Of a stretch of 7,921 nt of DNA, positions 5,914 to 7,921 are shown piece after piece. The notes under the pieces were generated by a model. It saw only the letters and a program-made list of their open reading frames with translations, had not been told where the DNA came from and ran no database searches. Position numbers and translations under genes: made by a program. The stretch is from Cyanobacteria bacterium UBA11370 (GTDB lineage Bacteria; Cyanobacteriota; Cyanobacteriia; Cyanobacteriales; Coleofasciculaceae), in assembly GCA_003486645.1 (NCBI GenBank), contig DNGI01000194.1:1-7921 (forward strand). The letters run 5' to 3'. Within the stretch, counting starts at the first letter, position 1; every line of letters starts with the position of its first letter.

Positions 5914-5942
5914 TTGACATTTTGTAGTATATGTACTACAAT
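5914..5942 (+). promoter_or_regulatory. Sigma-70-type promoter of the nucleotidyltransferase pair
   Basis: A perfect -35 hexamer TTGACA (5914-5919) and a -10 hexamer TACAAT (5937-5942) are separated by exactly 17 bp. Transcription would start near 5949. That gives a leader of about 60 nt to the preferred start codon of the first nucleotidyltransferase gene. This is the best promoter in the window and points rightward into the pair. Confidence 0.75.
5922..5941. promoter_or_regulatory. Operator-like palindrome inside the promoter
   Basis: TTGTAGTA (5922-5929), TATG, TACTACAA (5934-5941) form a perfect 8-bp inverted repeat with a 4-nt spacer. It fills the interval between the -35 and -10 boxes and covers five of the six -10 bases. 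A dimeric protein bound here would block RNA polymerase. It is not an exact NtcA site (GTA-N8-TAC), and the half-site spacing does not fit the cyanobacterial LexA box. The half-site TGTAGTA also occurs in the 12-bp elements near rsmB. The regulator is unknown and not encoded in the window. Confidence 0.6.
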
Positions 5943-5964
5943 TAAATATAGTTAAGAAGTTGCC

Positions 5965-6006
5965 ATGGTGTATGACCAGCGATCGCAACTCAAACCAAGT
6001 GGGTGA
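5965..6006 (+). other. 13-codon leader ORF overlapping a ribosome binding site
   Basis: An ATG at 5965, with weak AAGAAG at 5954-5959 upstream, opens MVYDQRSQLKPSG and ends at a TGA (6004-6006). The stop codon lies inside GGTGAG (6002-6007), the likely ribosome binding site for the ATG at 6011. Ribosomes finishing the leader could re-initiate on the main gene. It falls within the predicted transcript, but no conservation evidence is available. Confidence 0.25.
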
Positions 6007-6010
6007 GATC

Positions 6011-6934
6011 ATGAATCCTAACTTAGTCTTGCCAGTCGGTACGCAAGTCGTCAGTCGTATCGAACTCAAAAATTCTGCTGACGAACTATTGTGTCTGCGG
6101 GGAGCTGTGGGTGTGATAATTAAAGCACCAACCGATAACTCTCACGCCTATCGAGTACGCCTAATTAACAACATTGAAGTCACCCTAAATCGACACGAAT
6201 TTAGTATTCGCAAACACTTCCAAACAGAAGGTTTACAAGCAGCAGCAGACATTTTAACAGAATTGAATTTATACGATCATATTATCTACCGTTGCATTAT
6301 CGGTTCAAGAGCATTTGGACTCGAACATGATAATTCGGATACTGATCGCCGGGGCATTTACTTACCGCCTGCGAGTATTCATTGGTCGCTGTATGGGATT
6401 CCAGAACAGTTAGAAAACAATGAGAATCAAGAGTGCTATTGGGAACTTCAAAAATTTTTAATTATGGCTCTCAAAGCTAACCCAAACGTCTTGGAATGTC
6501 TTTACACACCCCTAGTGGAAACAGCAACACCTCTAGCCCAAGACCTACTAGCAATCCGTGATATATTTCTCTCTCAACTCGTTTACCAAACCTACAACGG
6601 ATATGTGATGTCTCAATTCAAAAAAATGGAGCAAGATATCCGTACAAAAGGAGAAATTAGATTGAAACACGCCATGCACCTAATTCGTCTGCTGCTGTCA
6701 GGTATCACCATACTCAAAGAGGGGTTTGTTCCTGTTAAAGTTGAAGACTATCGGCAACAGCTATTAGCGATTCGTGGCGGGGAAATGTCCTGGGAAGAGG
6801 TGAATGCTTGGCGGTTAAATTTGCATCAGCAGTTTGATATCGCTTTAACGAAAACATCTCTCCCAGAACGTCCGAATTATGAAAAGGCAAATGCTTTTTT
6901 GATTAAGGCACGACACAGCATGATTGAAAATTAG
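6011..6934 (+). CDS. RlaP/COG3541-family nucleotidyltransferase with N-terminal beta-barrel-like domain
   Basis: This 307-residue protein belongs to the predicted nucleotidyltransferases of COG3541/RlaP (Pfam PF10127, DNA polymerase beta superfamily). The ATG at 6011 is preferred because GGTGAG lies just upstream and the conserved-looking LVLPVGTQVV follows; ATG 5972 or TTG 5960 would add 13 or 17 residues. Residues 1-75 form a small beta-rich domain (GTQVVSRIEL, RGAVGVIIKAP, AYRVRL) resembling an SH3-like barrel. The core has GSRAFG at 98-103, then SDTDRRG with D110 and D112 as metal-binding acids, and a helix with KFL and NPNVLE. The position of the third acid, eight residues before K148, is Gln140, with Glu141 next to it. 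A helical C-terminal region includes KHAMHLIRLLLSG. RlaP genes have been tied to RNA ligases by gene neighbourhood, so RNA-end modification is plausible; substrate unknown. A promoter and operator precede it, and its paralogue follows 119 bp downstream. Confidence 0.8.
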   Translation: MNPNLVLPVGTQVVSRIELKNSADELLCLRGAVGVIIKAPTDNSHAYRVRLINNIEVTLNRHEFSIRKHFQTEGLQAAADILTELNLYDHIIYRCIIGSRAFGLEHDNSDTDRRGIYLPPASIHWSLYGIPEQLENNENQECYWELQKFLIMALKANPNVLECLYTPLVETATPLAQDLLAIRDIFLSQLVYQTYNGYVMSQFKKMEQDIRTKGEIRLKHAMHLIRLLLSGITILKEGFVPVKVEDYRQQLLAIRGGEMSWEEVNAWRLNLHQQFDIALTKTSLPERPNYEKANAFLIKARHSMIEN

Positions 6935-6955
6935 AGTAAAATTCAGGAATCAAAA

Positions 6956-6969
6956 CTCAGCAGTCAGCA
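6956..6969. repeat. Tandem heptamer pair (C/G)TCAGCA
   Basis: CTCAGCA (6956-6962) and GTCAGCA (6963-6969) are adjacent heptamers differing at one base. They fit the CTCAGCA-type short tandem repeats seen between genes in filamentous cyanobacteria and lie in the gap between the two nucleotidyltransferase genes. Confidence 0.4.
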
Positions 6970-7000
6970 CTACAATAAGCTTCATTCCTCTGTAGCAACA

Positions 7001-7030
7001 ATCCAAAATCCAAAATCCAAAATCCAAAAT
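7001..7030. repeat. Heptamer tandem repeat, ATCCAAA x4
   Basis: Four perfect copies of ATCCAAA (7001-7028) plus two further matching bases form a short tandemly repeated repetitive sequence typical of filamentous cyanobacteria. It ends 9 bp before the ribosome binding site of the second nucleotidyltransferase gene. Repeats of this type vary in copy number between strains. A change of one unit would alter the intergenic length but not a reading frame. Confidence 0.8.
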
Positions 7031-7053
7031 GGTATCAGTAAGGAAAACATAAC

Positions 7054-7809
7054 GTGAACGAAAACCAGCTAGCTGCCGTTATTTCAAAACAGCCTTATCC
7101 CCTCTTATTTGTCACAATTAGCGGCGCACATTTATATGGCTTTCCTTCGCCTGATTCTGACTATGATTTGCGGGGTAGTCATATTTTACCTGTGCAGGAC
7201 GTTATCGGATTGAATGATGGTCATGAAACCATTGAAATTTCTGGAAATAAAGATGGCTTTGAACTCGATCTCGTCACTCACGATATCAAAAAGTTCTTTT
7301 CTTTGTTACTCAAAAAGAATGGCTATGTATTAGAGCAATTGTATTCACCGCTGATTGTGCATACAACGCCGGAACATGAAGAATTAAAAGCCATTGTAAC
7401 TGGGTGCATTACTCGTTACCACAGCCATCACTACCTTGGTTTTGCTAAAACTCAATGGCGACTGTTTGAAAAAGAACGTCCGCGCCGCGTTAAACCCTTG
7501 CTTTATGTTTATCGGGTGCTACTAACGGGCATTTACCTGATGCGAACAGGTATTGTGGAAGCTAACTTAGTCAAGTTAAACGAAGAATTTAACTTACCCC
7601 AAATTCCGGATTTAATCGTCCGCAAAATAGCTGGAGTTGAACAATCCTTTCTAGAGGATGCTAATGTAGAATTTCATCGGGCAGAGTATGAACGGCTGTC
7701 TAATGAACTAGAGGAAGCATCCAAGTTTAGCCACTTACCAGAAACACCCTCTTGTAAACAAAAGCTCAATGAATTATTAGTACGATTAAGAATGAAGAAT
7801 GAGAGATGA
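7054..7809 (+). CDS. Second RlaP/COG3541-family nucleotidyltransferase (paralogue)
   Basis: The gene begins with GTG at 7054, supported by TAAGGA (7039-7044) 9 nt upstream, and encodes 251 residues. It is a divergent paralogue of the preceding gene without the N-terminal beta-rich domain. The core reads SGAHLYGF at 23-30, with Ala25 where the family usually has Ser in the GS loop. It continues SDYDLRG at 35-41 (acids D36 and D38), then FELDLV with D72 as the likely third metal ligand, HDIKKFF, and VLEQLYSPL at 92-100. A helical C-terminal domain with several basic residues (FEKERPRRVKPLL) follows and could touch a nucleic acid. No signal peptide or membrane segments are present. It probably shares the upstream promoter, since the 119-bp gap has no clear promoter or terminator. 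By family membership it transfers a nucleotide to an unknown, possibly RNA, acceptor. Catalytic activity needs testing because of the Ala substitution. Confidence 0.8.
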   Translation: MNENQLAAVISKQPYPLLFVTISGAHLYGFPSPDSDYDLRGSHILPVQDVIGLNDGHETIEISGNKDGFELDLVTHDIKKFFSLLLKKNGYVLEQLYSPLIVHTTPEHEELKAIVTGCITRYHSHHYLGFAKTQWRLFEKERPRRVKPLLYVYRVLLTGIYLMRTGIVEANLVKLNEEFNLPQIPDLIVRKIAGVEQSFLEDANVEFHRAEYERLSNELEEASKFSHLPETPSCKQKLNELLVRLRMKNER

Positions 7810-7813
7810 CAGA

Positions 7814-7921
7814 TCAGGGATAAGGGAGTGTAGAGTAATCAGTAATTAGTTGATTCAGATGTTGCACCATTCTCAAGGTTGCCTCATCACCCGTCAGGGA
7901 ATAAATTCCCTGCCTCATAGC
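7814..7921 (-). CDS. C-terminal end of an unidentified gene (partial)
   Basis: An open frame on the minus strand runs from the window edge to a TGA at 7814-7816 and gives 35 codons with no internal stop. It includes GIYSLTGDEATLRMVQHLNQ followed by LITDYSTLPYP. The stretch GDEATLRMVQHLNQLITDY has the pattern of an amphipathic C-terminal helix, so the frame looks like real protein rather than noise. I do not recognise the family. The stop lies 4 bp past the end of the second nucleotidyltransferase gene, so the two genes converge with almost no gap, a compact arrangement that also favours a genuine gene. The start lies outside the window. Confidence 0.45.
   Translation of the reverse strand, partial: AMRQGIYSLTGDEATLRMVQHLNQLITDYSTLPYP
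7895..7912. repeat. Perfect palindrome near the right edge
   Basis: CAGGGAAT (7895-7902), AA, ATTCCCTG (7905-7912) form a perfect 8-bp inverted repeat with a 2-nt centre. Direct copies of TGCCTCAT start at 7880 and 7911 on either side of it. It lies within the open minus-strand frame (encoding QGIYSL), so it may be coding sequence by chance. A subterminal hairpin of an IS200/IS605-type element beyond the edge is the alternative, but no transposase sequence is visible. Confidence 0.4.

Noticed and set aside
5922..5941. Palindrome read as an NtcA or LexA site
   Set aside because: NtcA needs GTA-N8-TAC, whereas the available GTA/TAC spacings here are 4, 7 or 10. The cyanobacterial LexA half-sites (AGTAC/GTACT) would be spaced differently and the left one is imperfect.
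6011..7809. CRISPR, MNT-HEPN toxin-antitoxin or CBASS interpretation of the nucleotidyltransferase pair
   Set aside because: No repeat-spacer array, no HEPN motif (R-x4-6-H in a small helical partner), and no CD-NTase effector or accessory genes are present. Both proteins share RlaP-type rather than minimal MNT features.

Overview
The window looks like chromosomal DNA of a cyanobacterium. The perfect HIP1 octamer GCGATCGC occurs eight times (starting at 597, 2736, 3908, 4272, 4624, 4999, 5557 and 5979), where about 0.1 would be expected by chance in 7.9 kb. Short heptamer tandem repeats of the kind common in filamentous cyanobacteria lie between genes, the base composition is moderately AT-rich, and the proteins read like cyanobacterial family members. 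I cannot name the genus.

Layout, left to right. A G-rich tract (4-23) lies beyond the 3' end of rsmB (93-1448, minus), a 16S rRNA m5C methyltransferase. rsmB is divergent from a small double-CxxC zinc-ribbon-like protein (1700-2002, plus). Their shared intergenic region carries a 12-bp inverted repeat, one arm upstream of each gene. The CxxC gene converges on a HerA/FtsK-like (DUF87) ATPase (2286-4043, minus) that has no NurA, Sir2 or other partner next to it. Upstream of the ATPase, 4044-4557 is a gene graveyard: the N-terminal stub of a cyanobacterial LIELAKQGN-type protein is fused out of frame to a fragment resembling a ParE/RelE toxin. A 33-residue single-pass membrane microprotein (4558-4659, plus) follows. 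It has a clear ribosome binding site and, upstream, 11-bp-phased direct repeats and a perfect palindrome. An AI-2E/PerM-family membrane protein (4773-5837, minus) comes next.

The most interesting part is the right end. Two tandem genes (6011-6934 and 7054-7809, plus) encode divergent paralogues of the predicted nucleotidyltransferase family COG3541/RlaP, which others have linked by gene neighbourhood to RNA ligases and RNA repair. The first carries an extra N-terminal small beta-barrel-like domain. Each copy departs from the usual active site at a different position. A near-consensus sigma-70 promoter (TTGACA, 17 bp, TACAAT) precedes the pair, and a perfect 8-bp inverted repeat fills its spacer and overlaps the -10 box. 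That arrangement suggests a repressible operon. A 13-codon leader ORF ends inside the ribosome binding site of the first gene. At the right edge, the C-terminal 35 codons of a convergent, unidentified minus-strand gene run off the window.

The housekeeping genes on the left (rsmB, ATPase, AI-2E family) do not form one pathway. The paired nucleotidyltransferases with their operator are the best candidate for an under-described system. Its substrate, and any ligase or effector beyond the window, cannot be seen here.
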